Shown here: positions 1-8,874 of the stretch, one piece after another
How the letters are laid out: every line of letters begins with the position of its first letter
Position numbering within the stretch: the stretch's first letter is position 1
Assembly: GCA_900542945.1 (NCBI GenBank)
Contig: UQPI01000005.1
Coordinates: 1-64,000 of the forward strand
Source: an uncultured Collinsella sp.
GTDB lineage: Bacteria > Actinomycetota > Coriobacteriia > Coriobacteriales > Coriobacteriaceae
Direction: 5' to 3'
Length of the DNA stretch: 64,000 bases
Notes under the pieces: generated by a model
Database searches by the model: none
The model's input: only the letters and a program-made list of their open reading frames with translations
What the model was told of the DNA's origin: nothing
Translations under genes and position numbers: made by a program

Positions 1-1778
1 ATCCACAACGAGGTGACTGCCGAAATTATCGAGCGCCTGCACGAGCAGGGCACCATCTCCAAGCGCTCCACGCTGCAGTTCTACGATGCCAAGGCCGGCA
101 CGTTCCTCAACGGCCGCCAGGTCATCGGCCGCTGCCCCATCCAGGGCTGCAAGTCCGAGAAGGCTTATGCCGACGAGTGCGATCTGGGCCACCAGTTTGA
201 GCCCGAGGAGCTCATCGCGCCCAAGAGCCAGCTCACCGGCGAGGTGCCCGAGCTGCGCCCGGTCGACAATCTCTACTTTGACCTGCCGGCCTACCTCGAC
301 TTTATGAAGACCTACACCGCCAAGCTCGCCCAGAACCCGCAGGTTCGCTCCGTGGTCTCCAAGACCATGGAGGAGTGGCTGCTGCCGGCTCAGCTCTACA
401 TCCAGAACAAGTTCCGCGAGGCCTTCGATGCCGTCGAGGACCAGCTCCCCGAGCACACCGTGCTGGAGCCCGAGGGCAACAAGAGCAGCTTTACCGTCAC
501 CTTCCCCAGCTGGAAGGAGCGCGACGACGCCCACGCGGTGCTCGCCAACGGTGGCGTGCGCTTCCGCAGCGGCAAGGCACTCGTGCCCTTCCGCATCACC
601 GGCAACATCGACTGGGGCGTTCCGGTGCCCGAGGTCGATGGCGTCTCCGACGTCACCTGCTGGTGCTGGCCCGAGAGCCTGTGGGCGCCCATCAGCTATA
701 CGCGTACCGTGCTCGCGCGCGATGCCAAGGCCGCCGGCGTGACCGAGGGCGTCGCCGCCCAGGATGCCGCCCTCATGGGCGAGCCCGCCGCCGACTCCAC
801 GCAGGTGCCCGCACCCACCTACCAGCACAGCTCGCTCGACTGGCGCGACTGGTGGTGCTCTGACGACGCTCAGATTTACCAGTTCATCGGTCAGGACAAC
901 ATCTATTTCTACTGCATCGCGCAGACCGCCATGTGGGAGGCCCTGGGCTGGGACCTCACGCAGAGCACCGTCAGCGCCTGCTACCACCTGCTCTACATGG
1001 GCAAAAAGGCCAGCTCGTCCTCGCAGACGCCTCCCCCGCCGGCAGACGACCTGCTCAACCACTACACCTGCGAGCAGATGCGCGCGCACTGGCTGTCGCT
1101 CGGCCTATCCGAAAAGCCGGTGAGCTTTAGCCCCAAGGCATACGACACGCGTGTGACCGGCAAGGACAAGGACGGCAACGAGGTACGCGCCTGCGACGAC
1201 AAGCGCGTTATCGACCCGGCCCTTAAGGAGAGCGCGCTGCTGACCGGCGTGTTCAACCGTCTGGCCCGCAGCTGCTTCTACGGCGTCGCCGTCAAGGAAG
1301 GCGACGAGAGCCCCTACCGCAACGGCTGCATCCCCGCCGGTGCCGCTTCTGACACCGTGGTCGAAGCCGCCCAGCAGGCAGCCCTCGCCTTTGAGCAGGC
1401 CACAAGTTCGAGACGCACCGCGCGCTTGCCGTGTGCGACGACTACCTGCGCGCCGCCAACAAGCGCTGGAGCGACGCCTCCAAGGCCGCCAACAAGCTCG
1501 AGGGCGAACCAGCCAACGCCGCCATGAAGCAGGCCCTCGTCGACGCCTTTACCGAGCTGCGTGTGGCGACCGTGCTCATGCACGGCATTGTCCCGGCCGG
1601 CTGTGAGCTCATCTGCGAGTACTTCGACGTCGATCCGGTCGCCTTCTTTAGTTGGGATAACATCTTTGCCTCCACGGACGAGTTTGTGGAGAGCCTGGGC
1701 GAGAAGCCCGGCGAGCACCGCGTGAAGCCGCTGCCCCCGCGCTTCGACTTCTTCAGCAAGCACGAGAGCCAGTACTAA
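1..1778 (+). CDS. metG: Methionyl-tRNA synthetase-type class I aminoacyl-tRNA ligase, 3' part, with a 1-nt frameshift
   Basis: The window opens inside this gene, so the HIGH region is missing. The frame read from base 1 carries the zinc knuckle of MetRS (GRCPIQGCKSEKAYADECDLG, near residue 40) and, near residue 335, a GKKASSSS stretch where the KMSKS loop is expected. The anticodon-binding helical part follows. Frame 1 runs to 1527, but its last 40 or so residues are arginine-, threonine- and proline-rich nonsense. The family-like sequence (HKFETHRALAVCDDYLRAAN) continues in frame 3 from about 1401 to a stop at 1776-1778. Restoring one C in GGCCACAAG, giving GGCCCACAAG, joins the two frames. 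Known role of the family: charging tRNA-Met with methionine. If this is the only metG, a sequencing error is more likely than a real mutation. The KASSSS signature also fits a MetRS-like paralogue, which could tolerate loss. Confidence 0.82.
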
Positions 1779-1837
1779 AGCACGCCAGCAGCGGCGTGCC
1801 CGGAAAGTAGTCTATTTGGGACGGGAAGGAAAGACGG

Positions 1838-2941
1838 ATGTCCAAGCCGCGTCGTCGTAAGCAGAAAAAGCAGGTCAAGGCCGAGCTCAAGCTTAGGCAG
1901 TTTGCCGCTACCGAGCTTTCCGACCAGCTTGCCGCCCAACACTCCGCCGCCGACCTGCCGCGCTTTATGGTCGACACGGTCGCCGGCGCCTATGCACCCG
2001 CCGATGCTCAGCTCATGATCGAGGGCTTCGGTGCCGCTGCCACGCGCCCGGTCACGCTGCGCGCCAACACGCTCAAGGCGACCGCCGAGGACATCGCCGC
2101 CGCACTCGACGCAGCCGGCATCGCCCACCGCCCCGTCGCATGGTACCCGGACGCTTTCATCCTGCCCGAGGCCCAGGTTTCCGACCTATGGGACCTCGAC
2201 ATCTACCGCGACGGCAAAATCTACTTGCAAAGCCTGTCGTCCATGATGCCGCCGTTGGTCCTGGGCGCCCAGGCAGGCGAGGACATCCTGGACATGTGCG
2301 CAGCCCCCGGTGGCAAGACGACGCAGATCGCCGCCCTCACCCAGGGCCAGGCACACCTCACGGCCTGCGAGATGAGCATTCCCCGCGCCGAAAAGCTTGA
2401 GTCCAACCTCCACCGCCAGGGCGCCAAAAACGTGCCCGTCATGCGCATCGACGCACGCGAGCTCGACGAATTCTTCCGCTTTGACCGCATCCTGCTCGAC
2501 GCTCCCTGCACCGGCACGGGCACCGTCATCAGCGGCAACGAAAAGAGCCTGCGCGGCCTCACCGAGCAGTTGCTCGGCAAGTGCGCCCGCTCGCAGCGAG
2601 CACTTCTGGACCGCGCCATGGGAGCCCTCAAACCGGGCGGAACGCTCGTCTATTCGACTTGTTCGATCTTGCCGCAGGAAAACGAGGACGCCCTGCAAGA
2701 GGCCCTCGACAAGCACATGGACTGCGAGCTCATCCCCCTCGACGGCACGCCGAGCAAAAGCGAAGCACGCCGCGCCCAGGATGCCGGCGAGGAGCCGCGC
2801 ATCGAGTCCAACGCTCTCACCGAGGCAATCGCCGCGGGTCAGGTATCGGCCATCACCAACGGCATGCCCGGCACGCTCACCATCCCGCCCAGCCGCGACT
2901 TTGAGGGCTTCTACATCGCCCTGGTCCGAAAACGCGGCTAG
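1838..2941 (+). CDS. RsmB/NOP-family class I SAM-dependent RNA (cytosine-5) methyltransferase, RsmF-like
   Basis: This 367-residue protein has the NOL1/NOP2/Sun layout. A basic N-terminal segment (SKPRRRKQKKQ) is followed by an RNA-binding region and then a Rossmann methyltransferase core. Visible motifs are DMCAAPGGKT (SAM-binding motif I, about residue 150), LLDAPCTGTGTV (motif IV with the PC cysteine) and VYSTCSILPQEN (motif VI with the TC catalytic nucleophile). Both cysteines of the family mechanism are present. It probably methylates C5 of a cytosine in 16S rRNA, as RsmF/RsmB do; the exact target cannot be told from sequence. The start at 1838 has AAGGAA upstream at suitable spacing. 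The C-terminus ends soon after the methyltransferase fold, without the long PUA-like tail of E. coli RsmF. It lies 59 bases downstream of the metG-like gene and may be co-transcribed with it. Confidence 0.88.
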   Translation: MSKPRRRKQKKQVKAELKLRQFAATELSDQLAAQHSAADLPRFMVDTVAGAYAPADAQLMIEGFGAAATRPVTLRANTLKATAEDIAAALDAAGIAHRPVAWYPDAFILPEAQVSDLWDLDIYRDGKIYLQSLSSMMPPLVLGAQAGEDILDMCAAPGGKTTQIAALTQGQAHLTACEMSIPRAEKLESNLHRQGAKNVPVMRIDARELDEFFRFDRILLDAPCTGTGTVISGNEKSLRGLTEQLLGKCARSQRALLDRAMGALKPGGTLVYSTCSILPQENEDALQEALDKHMDCELIPLDGTPSKSEARRAQDAGEEPRIESNALTEAIAAGQVSAITNGMPGTLTIPPSRDFEGFYIALVRKRG

Positions 2942-2965
2942 CGCACGGATTCAAAACTCAACAAG

Positions 2966-3136
2966 CTATTCCCGTGCGCGCTTGTCCTGCTGGTCACGGT
3001 GCTGCTTAAGCGCCTCGCGTTCCTTGCGCTCGGCTCTTTTGCCCTTAATGGCCGTAACCACAAAATAGATGACCGCGGCGGCAACGATTGCGCCCACGCA
3101 TAGGCCAATCGAGCCCAACATTGCTGTGAATTCCAT
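2966..3136 (-). CDS. Small single-pass membrane protein, 56 aa
   Basis: This is a short minus-strand frame in the gap between the RNA methyltransferase and the TIM-barrel gene. The ATG at 3136 is preceded by AGAGAGGTG seven bases upstream, a good ribosome-binding site. The product begins MEFTAMLGSIGLCVGAIVAA, continues with a hydrophobic helix (about residues 6-30), and ends in a strongly charged tail rich in Lys, Arg, Glu and Gln (KGKRAERKEREALKQHRDQQ). The layout is that of an N-out or tail-anchored small membrane protein with a cytoplasmic coiled segment. I do not recognise a family. It converges on the methyltransferase gene, with stop codons 25 bases apart. The TM-plus-charged-helix design and clear ribosome-binding site argue that it is real. 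Confidence 0.68.
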   Translation of the reverse strand: MEFTAMLGSIGLCVGAIVAAAVIYFVVTAIKGKRAERKEREALKQHRDQQDKRARE

Positions 3137-3327
3137 TCCGCGTCACCTCTCTTTTAAACGGGACTTTCAAGATAGCACCTCAATACCCGCCACCACAGCT
3201 CCTTCACGTTCGCCGGCCCTTCGGTCTAACGGATGGCACGGCGGGGAAAAATCAACTCGTCAAACGATTTAGCAAGTACAATGCTGCCGGCACCCTGCCG
3301 GCCGTCATCACATAGAATCGAGCCTCC

Positions 3328-4419
3328 ATGGATACCCTCAACGACCTAAACGAGCGCGTCGACGCCTTTGTCGGCACCAGCTCCTTCGACACGTCAGTCA
3401 CGGCAAACGACCAAGCCCCCATCGATGTTCCCGCCGAGGTTCACGAGGACATTGTCGCCTCGGTCGACTTCTCCGAGGTAGAACTTGCAGACGAATTTAC
3501 CGAGCCCCAGGTGGCCGTAACTCCCAACGGCCTTTTGCCCATGGAGCCGCTGCCCATCGACGGGCGTCTGCGCAAGGCGGCTCTCCGCATGCCCGATGAG
3601 ATCGAGGAGGCCAGCGGCTTTACGCTCTTCGGTCGTCGCATCAAGTCGCTTATCTACACCACCGACGTCGCGGTCATCCGCAACTCCAACGCCGATGCCG
3701 TCTTTGCCGTTTACCCCTTCACGCCACAGCCGGCCATTACGCAGGCGCTGTTGACCGTTGCCGAGTGCCCGGTCTTTGTAGGCGTGGGCGGCGGAACTAC
3801 GACCGGTAAGCGCTCCGTACAGATGGCAGCCGTCTCCGAGATGCAGGGCGCGGCGGGCTGTGTGGTCAACTCCCCTGCCACTGCCGAAATGATCGAGCAC
3901 ATCACCAACATCGCCGACATCCCCGTCATCGCCACGGTCGTACGTTGCGACGACGATGCTCACGCCAAAGTGCGCGCCGGAGCCAAGATCCTCAACATCG
4001 CGGCCGGCAAGAACACGCCCCAGGTCCTGCGCGAGCTGCGCGAGCACTATCCCAACCTGCCGCTCATCGCACCGGGCGGCAAGACGCCCGAGAGCATCCG
4101 TGAGACCATCGCCGCCGGCGCCAACGCCATCATTTGGACGCCGCCTTCGGCCCAGCAGCTGCAGACCGACATGATGCAGCGCTACCGCAAGATGAAGGAA
4201 GACGCCACGCCTGTCATCTCGCGCGACGATGTGCCCATTATCGACCAGGTCGCCGCCGCCGAGGTCAGCCAGGTCGAGAATATGAATCCCGACGTGCCGA
4301 TTCCCGACGAGGTCATCGAGCGCGTCGCTTCGATCCACGATCATATCGAGGAACGTCGCGCCAACCGCGGACTCAAGCCCTCGCTGCACGGCTTCTTCTT
4401 CCGCGGAAAGAAACGCTAA
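3328..4419 (+). CDS. TIM-barrel protein of unknown function (often labelled 'hydrolase'), 363 aa
   Basis: The first 80 residues are acidic and low in complexity and are probably disordered. A beta/alpha-barrel follows (about residues 100-280): repeated strand-helix units, glycine-rich turns (VGVGGGTTTGKRS) and late phosphate-grip-like segments (LIAPGGKTPESIRETIAAGA then IIWTPPSA). The pattern resembles the C-terminal halves of KDPG-aldolase- or thiazole-synthase-like barrels, but I see no lysine in a clear Schiff-base position and will not assign a reaction. The C-terminus is a charged helix ending in FRGKKR. A strong terminator follows directly, so it appears to be a single-gene transcript. 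The start ATG at 3328 has only a weak ribosome-binding site; a TACAAT -10-like box lies upstream near 3278. Confidence 0.6.
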   Translation: MDTLNDLNERVDAFVGTSSFDTSVTANDQAPIDVPAEVHEDIVASVDFSEVELADEFTEPQVAVTPNGLLPMEPLPIDGRLRKAALRMPDEIEEASGFTLFGRRIKSLIYTTDVAVIRNSNADAVFAVYPFTPQPAITQALLTVAECPVFVGVGGGTTTGKRSVQMAAVSEMQGAAGCVVNSPATAEMIEHITNIADIPVIATVVRCDDDAHAKVRAGAKILNIAAGKNTPQVLRELREHYPNLPLIAPGGKTPESIRETIAAGANAIIWTPPSAQQLQTDMMQRYRKMKEDATPVISRDDVPIIDQVAAAEVSQVENMNPDVPIPDEVIERVASIHDHIEERRANRGLKPSLHGFFFRGKKR

Positions 4420-4429
4420 CCGCAACAGC

Positions 4430-4466
4430 AAGGCCCGCCCCGCAAACAACGGGACGGGCCTTTTCT
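4430..4466 (+). terminator. Rho-independent terminator after the TIM-barrel gene
   Basis: AAGGCCCGCCCCG and CGGGACGGGCCTT form a long GC stem with a CAAACAA loop, followed by TTCTGTTTT. It ends the upstream plus-strand gene and may also stop transcripts from the convergent degV gene. Confidence 0.85.
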
Positions 4467-4526
4467 GTTTTCGAATGTCAGGAGTGACAAGCGCAGCTGT
4501 TAAAACTGACAGTCAGCGCACGAACG

Positions 4527-5417
4527 CTAATCCACGCGCTTGTCGCCCATAAAGAAGAGCGCCACCGTACCAGGTCCGGTGTGCGAACCGATCAGAGTAC
4601 CGATGTTATTGATCTCGATCTTGCCTTTAAGCTGCGGAACCTGTTCCTCAATCAGCGCCGCAACTGCCTCCGCATCCTCGCGGCACGCCGAGTGCGACAT
4701 GATGCACTTACCCGAATATTCCGCACCGTCCTGCACGTGTGCCATCATGGTCTTAGCCATCTCGGAAATCGCGCGCTTCTTAGTGCGAATCTTCTCACGT
4801 GGCGACAGCCCACCTTCGCAATCGACCGTCATAAGTGGGCAAATCTTAAGCGCCGTGCCGATGATCGCGCTTGCGGCCGAAATGCGACCGCCTCGTAGGT
4901 AGCTCGACAGATCGGTCGAGAAGAACCAGTGGTGAAGGTTGAGTTTATGCTCCTCAATCCAAGCGGCCGTCTCGTCGAGCGAAGCGCCGCCATCGCGAAC
5001 GTCGGCGGCACATTCCGCCAGCAAGCCAAAGCCCGAAGACGCCGCCAACGAATCGATGACGCGCACCTTGCCGCCCTGAGGATAGCGATCCGCGAGCATC
5101 TGTGCCGCAACGCAGGCCGATCCATACGTGCCCGAAATACCCGACGACAACGTCAGGTGCAGCACGTCTTTACCCTCGGCAACAAACGGCTCCCAAAACT
5201 CCTCGTACTCACCCACGCTCACCTGAGACGTCTTGGGCATGGCGCCCGCGGCAATCTGGGCAAAAAACTCGTCCGGCGTAATCGACTGATACAGATCGTC
5301 CGTATAGACAACATCGTCGATCTCGTAATGAAAACACACGACAGGGATATTGCGCGACGCAAAGAACTCACGGGTTCGATCGGCGGCGGATTCACAGGTC
5401 AGGACAAAATCACTCAT
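4527..5417 (-). CDS. DegV family fatty-acid-binding protein
   Basis: This 296-residue protein has the two-domain DegV fold. It starts MSDFVLTCESAADRTREFF, where the family begins with a strand and a Ser/Asp loop. It contains the lipid-carboxylate loop LTLSSGISGTYGSA (about residues 88-101) and DSLAASSGFGLLA (about residue 122), and ends with HTGPGTVALFFMGD. DegV/FakB proteins bind a fatty acid and can present it to a FakA kinase for entry into phospholipid synthesis; no fakA is visible in this window, so the partner is unknown. AAGGAG lies eight bases before the ATG. The gene is divergent from fbp across a 320-base regulatory region. Confidence 0.9.
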   Translation of the reverse strand: MSDFVLTCESAADRTREFFASRNIPVVCFHYEIDDVVYTDDLYQSITPDEFFAQIAAGAMPKTSQVSVGEYEEFWEPFVAEGKDVLHLTLSSGISGTYGSACVAAQMLADRYPQGGKVRVIDSLAASSGFGLLAECAADVRDGGASLDETAAWIEEHKLNLHHWFFSTDLSSYLRGGRISAASAIIGTALKICPLMTVDCEGGLSPREKIRTKKRAISEMAKTMMAHVQDGAEYSGKCIMSHSACREDAEAVAALIEEQVPQLKGKIEINNIGTLIGSHTGPGTVALFFMGDKRVD

Positions 5418-5737
5418 ATGAGGCTCCTTAAGTATTGCTGTGCAAATTATCGCACAGCAAGCCTAAATACGATACAAATGTCCACTATTTACCAATGCGA
5501 ACCATTTGTATTGATTATCTTTATCATGAACATCCCCATCCCCGCCATGGGCCAACATGGGCAAAATCACCCGCTTTGCCTCCACTCAACCGCCATATCT
5601 ACCTCAACTAAATCGATTTACCAAACCGTTCAGCCGACAATTCAGCCGCCGGCGCAAAATCGAAACAAAGCCGGCGCATACTGGTAAACGCTTGACACTG
5701 TTTTATCAGTTTTACCAACCATATCGGAAGGTGTTTC
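5418..5737. promoter_or_regulatory. degV-fbp divergent intergenic region with dyad and repeated TTTACCA sites
   Basis: No gene is seen in these 320 bases. The region holds a perfect 9-bp inverted repeat, ATACAAATG at 5472-5480 and CATTTGTAT at 5503-5511. It also holds TTTACCAA at 5488-5495 (between the two arms) and 5617-5624, TTTACCA at 5711-5717, and its complement TGGTAAA at 5682-5688. A consensus-like TTGACA lies at 5692-5697 but has no good -10 at 17 bases. The AT-rich part near 5500-5525 could hold the degV promoter. The repeats look like operator sites for one or two regulators of this divergent pair. Confidence 0.5.
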
Positions 5738-7654
5738 ATGGTCGCATTCGATCGCAATCCGCAAAGCTTTAAGTATCTGCGCCTGCTGTCGAGACAGTTT
5801 CCCACCGAGCAATCCGCGTTTACCGAGATCATCAATCTCTCGGCCATCCTCAACCTGCCCAAGGGCACCGAGCACTTTATGAGCGACCTGCATGGCGAAT
5901 ACGAAGCCTTCATGCACATCCTCAACAACTGCTCGGGCGTCGTACGCGAGCATGTCGACGAGATCTTTGGCGACATGCTCACCTTTTATGAAAAGGGCGA
6001 GCTGTGCACGCTCATCTACTACCCGCGCGAGAAGATCGAGCTGGTCCGCAGCCAGCACGAGGACTCACCTACCTGGTATAAAACCATGCTCGACCAGCTT
6101 ATTGTGGTTGCCCGCTCGCTTTCGAGCCGCTATACCCGCTCCAAGGTGCGTAAGGCCATCCCGCGCGATTACGCCTACATCATCGACGAGCTGCTGCACA
6201 CGCATCCGGACGAGAACAACTATCGTGTGCGCTATCACGAGCGCATCGTTGAGTCCATCCTAGAGACCGCAAGCGCCGACGACTTTATCGAGTCGCTCGC
6301 CTCGCTCATCAAGCGCCTGGCCGTCGACCACCTGCACCTGGTGGGCGATATCTTCGACCGTGGCGGCGGCGCTGCCAAGATTATGGACCGCCTGCTCACC
6401 TATCATTCGCTCGACATTCAGTGGGGCAACCATGATCTGCTGTGGATGGGCGCCGCTGCCGGCGAGCCCGCCTGCATCGCCACGGTGCTGCGCAACAACC
6501 TGCGCTACGACAATTACGAGATCCTTGAGAACGACTACGGCATCTCGCTGCGCGAGCTTGTCGCCTTTGCCGATGCCACCTATACCGCCGGTGAGCCCAT
6601 CAGCCCGCTGATTAAAGCCATCAACGTCCTGCTCTTTAAGCTCGAGGGCCAGATTATCCAGCGCCACCCCGAGTTCGACATGACCAACCGCCTGCTGCTC
6701 GACAAGATCGATCACGACGCCGGCACAGTCACGCTTGCCGACGGCAGCGTGTGGCCGCTCACGACCAGCGACTTCCCCACCGTCGACCCGACGGACCCCT
6801 ACATGCTCACGCCCCAGGAGCAACACATCATCGACAAGCTCGTGTCCGAGTTTGTCACCGCCGACCACCTGCATCGCCATATCGATTTCCTCTACACCCA
6901 CGGCTCGATGTATAAGGTCGCCAACGGCAATCTGCTGTTCCATGGCTGCGTGCCGCTCAACGAGGATGGTACCTTTAGCAGCATGAACTGCCTGGGCACC
7001 TGGCACGCAGGCCGCGATTATCTCGATTTTTGCGACCATATCGCCCGCCGAGCCTGGCGCGTCGGCGACCGCGATGCCCTCGACTGGATGTGGTACCTGT
7101 GGATCGGCTTTAACTCACCCGCCAGCGGACGCCTGGTGCGTACCTTTGAGCGCGCCTATATCGCCGATAAGAGCACCTGGGTCGAGCCGATGGACCCGTA
7201 CTTTACGCTAACCAAGTCGCCCTCGGTCTGCGACGACATCATGCGCGAGTTCGGCGTTGCCCCCATGGCATGTTCGCCGACCGGTCACATCATCAATGGC
7301 CATACGCCCGTCAAGACTACCAAGGGCGAGCAGCCCATCCGCGCCAACGGCAAGCTGCTGGTCATCGATGGCGGTTTCTGCCGCGCCTACCACCCCAAGA
7401 CGGGCATCGCCGGCTACACGCTCATCTCGAGCTCGCGCGGATGCCGCCTCAAGTCGCACCAGGCCTTTACCACCGTTGCCGAGGCGCTCACCCGCAATAT
7501 CGATATCGAGAGCGAGACCAACCGCTTTGACGAGGCCGACCGCCGCCGCATGGTAAGCGACACCGATACGGGTGCCAAGATCCGCAGCCAGATCCAGGAC
7601 CTACGCCAACTGCTCGATGCATATAGAAACGGTGCTATCGAGGAGCGCGCCTAG
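5738..7654 (+). CDS. fbp: Class III fructose-1,6-bisphosphatase
   Basis: This 638-residue protein is the length of the Firmicutes-type class III FBPase. It hydrolyses fructose-1,6-bisphosphate to fructose-6-phosphate in gluconeogenesis. The metallophosphatase motifs are all present: DLHGEYEAF (about residue 49), HLVGDIFDRGGG (about residue 203), WGNHDLLWMGA (about residue 229), and later IINGHTPVKTTKGE with VIDGGFCRAYH near residue 545. These supply the Asp, His and Asn ligands of the dinuclear metal site. GGAAGGTG precedes the ATG. The upstream region carries repeated TTTACCA sites, suggesting control by carbon status; that is inference. Confidence 0.95.
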   Translation: MVAFDRNPQSFKYLRLLSRQFPTEQSAFTEIINLSAILNLPKGTEHFMSDLHGEYEAFMHILNNCSGVVREHVDEIFGDMLTFYEKGELCTLIYYPREKIELVRSQHEDSPTWYKTMLDQLIVVARSLSSRYTRSKVRKAIPRDYAYIIDELLHTHPDENNYRVRYHERIVESILETASADDFIESLASLIKRLAVDHLHLVGDIFDRGGGAAKIMDRLLTYHSLDIQWGNHDLLWMGAAAGEPACIATVLRNNLRYDNYEILENDYGISLRELVAFADATYTAGEPISPLIKAINVLLFKLEGQIIQRHPEFDMTNRLLLDKIDHDAGTVTLADGSVWPLTTSDFPTVDPTDPYMLTPQEQHIIDKLVSEFVTADHLHRHIDFLYTHGSMYKVANGNLLFHGCVPLNEDGTFSSMNCLGTWHAGRDYLDFCDHIARRAWRVGDRDALDWMWYLWIGFNSPASGRLVRTFERAYIADKSTWVEPMDPYFTLTKSPSVCDDIMREFGVAPMACSPTGHIINGHTPVKTTKGEQPIRANGKLLVIDGGFCRAYHPKTGIAGYTLISSSRGCRLKSHQAFTTVAEALTRNIDIESETNRFDEADRRRMVSDTDTGAKIRSQIQDLRQLLDAYRNGAIEERA

Positions 7655-7732
7655 CTCCACCCGTGGGGATTGGCTAAACTTGCTGAGTTCATCATCCCCG
7701 CGGCGCCCCGGCGCAATCCTAAGGCAGGTACC

Positions 7733-8128
7733 ATGCAAAAGCTCCTTGCGCAGATCATGAAGTTTGGCGTCGTCGGCGTCGTCGCCACGGTCATCGACTT
7801 TGGCATCATGAATCTGCTCCACTACGGTCTGGGCCTTAACATCCTGATCGCCAACACCAGCGGCTTTATCGTCTCGCTCATCTTTAACTACGTCGCGAGC
7901 ATGAAGTACGTGTTTGCACACAAGGAGGGCATGAGTCGCCGCCGCGAGTTCATTATCTTTGTCGTGCTGTCCGTGATCGGCTTGGCGCTCAACGACGGTA
8001 TCGTGCTGGCGCTCAACGCCGGTCTGGGGCTCGAGGCCAATATCGCCAAGATTTGCGCCACCGCACTGGTCATGGTCTACAACTTTGTGACCCGAAAGAT
8101 CTTCCTGGAGGGCGAGGAGACCAAATAG
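7733..8128 (+). CDS. GtrA family membrane protein (copy 1)
   Basis: This 131-residue protein has four predicted membrane helices in the GtrA pattern: KFGVVGVVATVIDFGIMNLL, then a short loop and FIVSLIFNYVASMKYVF, a charged loop (AHKEGMSRRREF), and two further helices ending VMVYNFVTRKIFLEGEE. GtrA-like proteins are thought to move or position lipid-linked sugars during cell-surface glycosylation, but the partner glycosyltransferase is not adjacent. I chose the ATG at 7733 because the 21 residues encoded upstream in the same frame do not fit the family and AAGGCAGG precedes this ATG. It is 78 bases after fbp. The next gene is a clear paralogue, so the pair looks like a local duplication. Confidence 0.87.
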   Translation: MQKLLAQIMKFGVVGVVATVIDFGIMNLLHYGLGLNILIANTSGFIVSLIFNYVASMKYVFAHKEGMSRRREFIIFVVLSVIGLALNDGIVLALNAGLGLEANIAKICATALVMVYNFVTRKIFLEGEETK

Positions 8129-8347
8129 CTCGGCCTCCTCGTTGCACTACGGGGCCCACGGACGACGTGCGTCGAGCGCTGCGTTGTTCGTGGGCCCTGC
8201 TCGTTTACGGGCAAATTTGGCACGTTTGCGGATTGTCTCTTGCAAATTTGGCGAGTTCGTATAGTTCTTGGCAAAGACCTTACGTTTCCCATGCAAAAGC
8301 TCTAAAGTATCCTCTGCTCGATTCATCAACGCATTGGATGTGATTAC
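8129..8347. promoter_or_regulatory. Intergenic region between the two gtrA copies: hairpin and paired direct repeats
   Basis: No gene seen. GGGCCCACG at 8152-8160 pairs with CGTGGGCCC at 8189-8197 to form a hairpin with no T-run. Then the 11-mer GCAAATTTGGC occurs twice, at 8211-8221 and 8242-8252. The spacing of 31 bases is close to three helical turns, so the sites lie on one face of DNA, as operator pairs often do. The downstream gtrA copy starts about 100 bases later. Confidence 0.42.
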
Positions 8348-8755
8348 GTGCGCAAGGCACTGGCACAACCTCATACCAAGCAGTTCCTCAAGTTCGCTGT
8401 CGTAGGTCTTATCTCCTTTGGCATCGACTGGGGCATGCTCATTGCGCTCGTCGAGCTGTTCCACCTCGACTTTTTGATGAGTACCACGCTCTCGTTTATC
8501 ACGTCCGTCGTGGTCAACTACTGGCTCAGCATGAAGTACGTGTTCGACCACCGCGAGGGCATGAGCCGCAAGCGCGAGTTCACGATCTTCACCATCCTGT
8601 CGGTAATTGGTCTGGGTCTCAACGACCTGTACATGTTTGTGGGCGTCACGTTTTTGAGCATCGGCTACCAGGCCATGAAGGCAATCGCAACGTTCTTGGT
8701 CACCTGGTACAACTACTTTAGCCGTCGCCTCTTCCTCGAGGGCGCACAGTCGTAG
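8348..8755 (+). CDS. GtrA family membrane protein (copy 2)
   Basis: This 135-residue, four-helix protein is clearly related to the preceding gene: KFAVVGLISFGIDWGMLIAL, VVNYWLSMKYVFDHREGMSR, and a C-terminal YNYFSRRLFLEG that parallels YNFVTRKIFLEG in copy 1. The start is a GTG at 8348; the nearby ATG at 8338 is closed at once by TGA. Only a weak ribosome-binding site is visible. A terminator follows 33 bases after the stop. Role as for GtrA proteins in general (lipid-linked sugar or membrane-anchor function); the substrate is unknown. Confidence 0.86.
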   Translation: MRKALAQPHTKQFLKFAVVGLISFGIDWGMLIALVELFHLDFLMSTTLSFITSVVVNYWLSMKYVFDHREGMSRKREFTIFTILSVIGLGLNDLYMFVGVTFLSIGYQAMKAIATFLVTWYNYFSRRLFLEGAQS

Positions 8756-8788
8756 ACGCGTAGACGGCCCAACATAATCTCGCTTCGC

Positions 8789-8825
8789 AACCGGTTGGAA
8801 TTCACGTTCCAACCGGTTTTTTGTT
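8789..8825 (+). terminator. Rho-independent terminator after gtrA copy 2
   Basis: AACCGGTTGGA and TTCCAACCGGTT form a stem around a short loop, followed by TTTTTTG. Confidence 0.88.
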
Positions 8826-8874
8826 TGCAGAGCCCGCCGAGGAAGGCGTACGAGGCGAGCTACAACGCCGGAAT

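Noticed and set aside
1780..1799. Terminator after the metG-type gene
   Set aside because: GCACGCC/GGCGTGC is a hairpin, but it has no T-run and the next gene begins 39 bases later on the same strand.
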